Source of the DNA: Candidatus Poseidoniales archaeon
GTDB lineage: Archaea > Thermoplasmatota > Poseidoniia > Poseidoniales > Poseidoniaceae
Direction: 5' to 3'
NCBI GenBank assembly: GCA_012959845.1
Contig: DUCL01000064.1
Coordinates: forward strand, 1-5,562
Length of the DNA: 5,562 nt
Under the pieces are notes generated by a model. The model had not been told where the DNA came from. It did no database searches and was given only the letters and a program-made list of their open reading frames with translations. The first letter of the stretch is position 1. Each line of letters begins with the position of its first letter. The position numbers and the translations under genes were made by a program. Positions 5,197-5,562 of the stretch are shown piece after piece.

Positions 5197-5562
5197 ATGG
5201 ACCACCGAGCGCCTCGTCTTGTGATTATTGCCCGAATAATCACCGTGAATATCATCGTAGTTCTAGTTACCAATTTCAAATATAATCTATTTGGAACTGC
5301 TGGATGGAAGATTGAGGAAACCGTATTACTGATGAAAGCAATTACTTGGGCAGTAATAGCATGGTGGGCTAGTAGGGAAAGAGAGGTTCCTGAATTTGAT
5401 GCTAAGCCAACATTTGAACAACAACTACAATCTCTTGAGGATATGCCAACAAAAGTTCGCTCCTCATCAACCACTATGGACCAATTTGGCTTTGAAACAG
5501 TTGCTTCTAATTCACAAACATCTGCAATAATTAGTTCAATATTGGGACAACCAGAGGATTCT
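5197..5562 (+). CDS. Two-pass membrane protein of unknown function (partial, N-terminal part)
   Basis: Hand translation from the ATG at 5197 stays open for 122 codons to the window edge, so the C-terminus is missing. The protein has a short basic start (MDHRAPR), a hydrophobic segment at about 8-25 (LVIIARIITVNIIVVLV) and a second at about 42-57 (TVLLMKAITWAVIAWW). A charged and polar region from 59 onward, rich in Glu, Gln, Ser and Thr, is probably cytoplasmic. I do not recognise the family. The gene starts 46 bases after folD in the same direction, so it may be co-transcribed; TTGAT a few bases before the ATG is only a weak ribosome-binding match. Codons upstream in this frame are open but contain no ATG, GTG or TTG back to the end of folD. 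The layout resembles the small membrane protein at 707-1084, but no zinc ribbon is seen in the part present. Confidence 0.7.
   Translation, partial: MDHRAPRLVIIARIITVNIIVVLVTNFKYNLFGTAGWKIEETVLLMKAITWAVIAWWASREREVPEFDAKPTFEQQLQSLEDMPTKVRSSSTTMDQFGFETVASNSQTSAIISSILGQPEDS

Noticed and set aside
5064..5474. A minus-strand 136-codon open frame.
   Set aside because: It is antisense to the end of folD and to the membrane protein that starts at 5197; it lacks any domain signal and no promoter supports it.
1..5562. A CRISPR array, toxin-antitoxin pair, restriction system or transposase.
   Set aside because: No regularly spaced repeats and no open frame with such motifs on either strand.

Overview
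The window most likely comes from an archaeon, probably a marine Thermoplasmatota lineage such as Poseidoniales (Marine Group II). The evidence is indirect. There is an archaeal-type phenylalanyl-tRNA synthetase alpha N-terminus made of winged-helix-like repeats. A GGTGA ribosome-binding motif, matching the archaeal 16S tail, precedes the aminotransferase. The tRNA-Thr has a U discriminator and no encoded CCA, and AT-rich TATA-like boxes sit upstream of several genes. The phylum assignment is inference; no marker gene is complete enough here to prove it.

Left half, minus strand, reading right to left: a class I PLP aminotransferase (1097-2380), a small two-pass membrane protein with a C-terminal zinc ribbon (707-1084) starting 12 bases later, then the 5' part of pheS (1-607, cut by the window edge). 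The first two look like an operon; pheS follows after 99 bases and may have its own promoter.

Middle: a 165-base divergent region separates the aminotransferase from a plus-strand tRNA-Thr(UGU). It carries a 13-base motif in inverted orientation, one copy just downstream of a TATA-like box on each side. After the tRNA, the last 22 bases of the tRNA region recur 137 bases downstream (20 of 22 identical). That second copy closes a 109-base sequence whose ends pair into a long helix, so it could be a structured RNA, a decayed tRNA duplicate or an attachment-site remnant.

Right half, plus strand: a YbdG-type MscS-family mechanosensitive channel (2865-4118), visibly more AT-rich than its neighbours and very like bacterial homologues, so probably acquired by transfer; folD for one-carbon folate metabolism (best start 4275, with a puzzling open leader); and the 5' part of an unrecognised two-pass membrane protein running off the right edge.

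Apart from the likely operon there is no obvious multi-gene system. The most unusual parts are the tRNA-adjacent repeat/structured element and the bacterial channel gene beside it.
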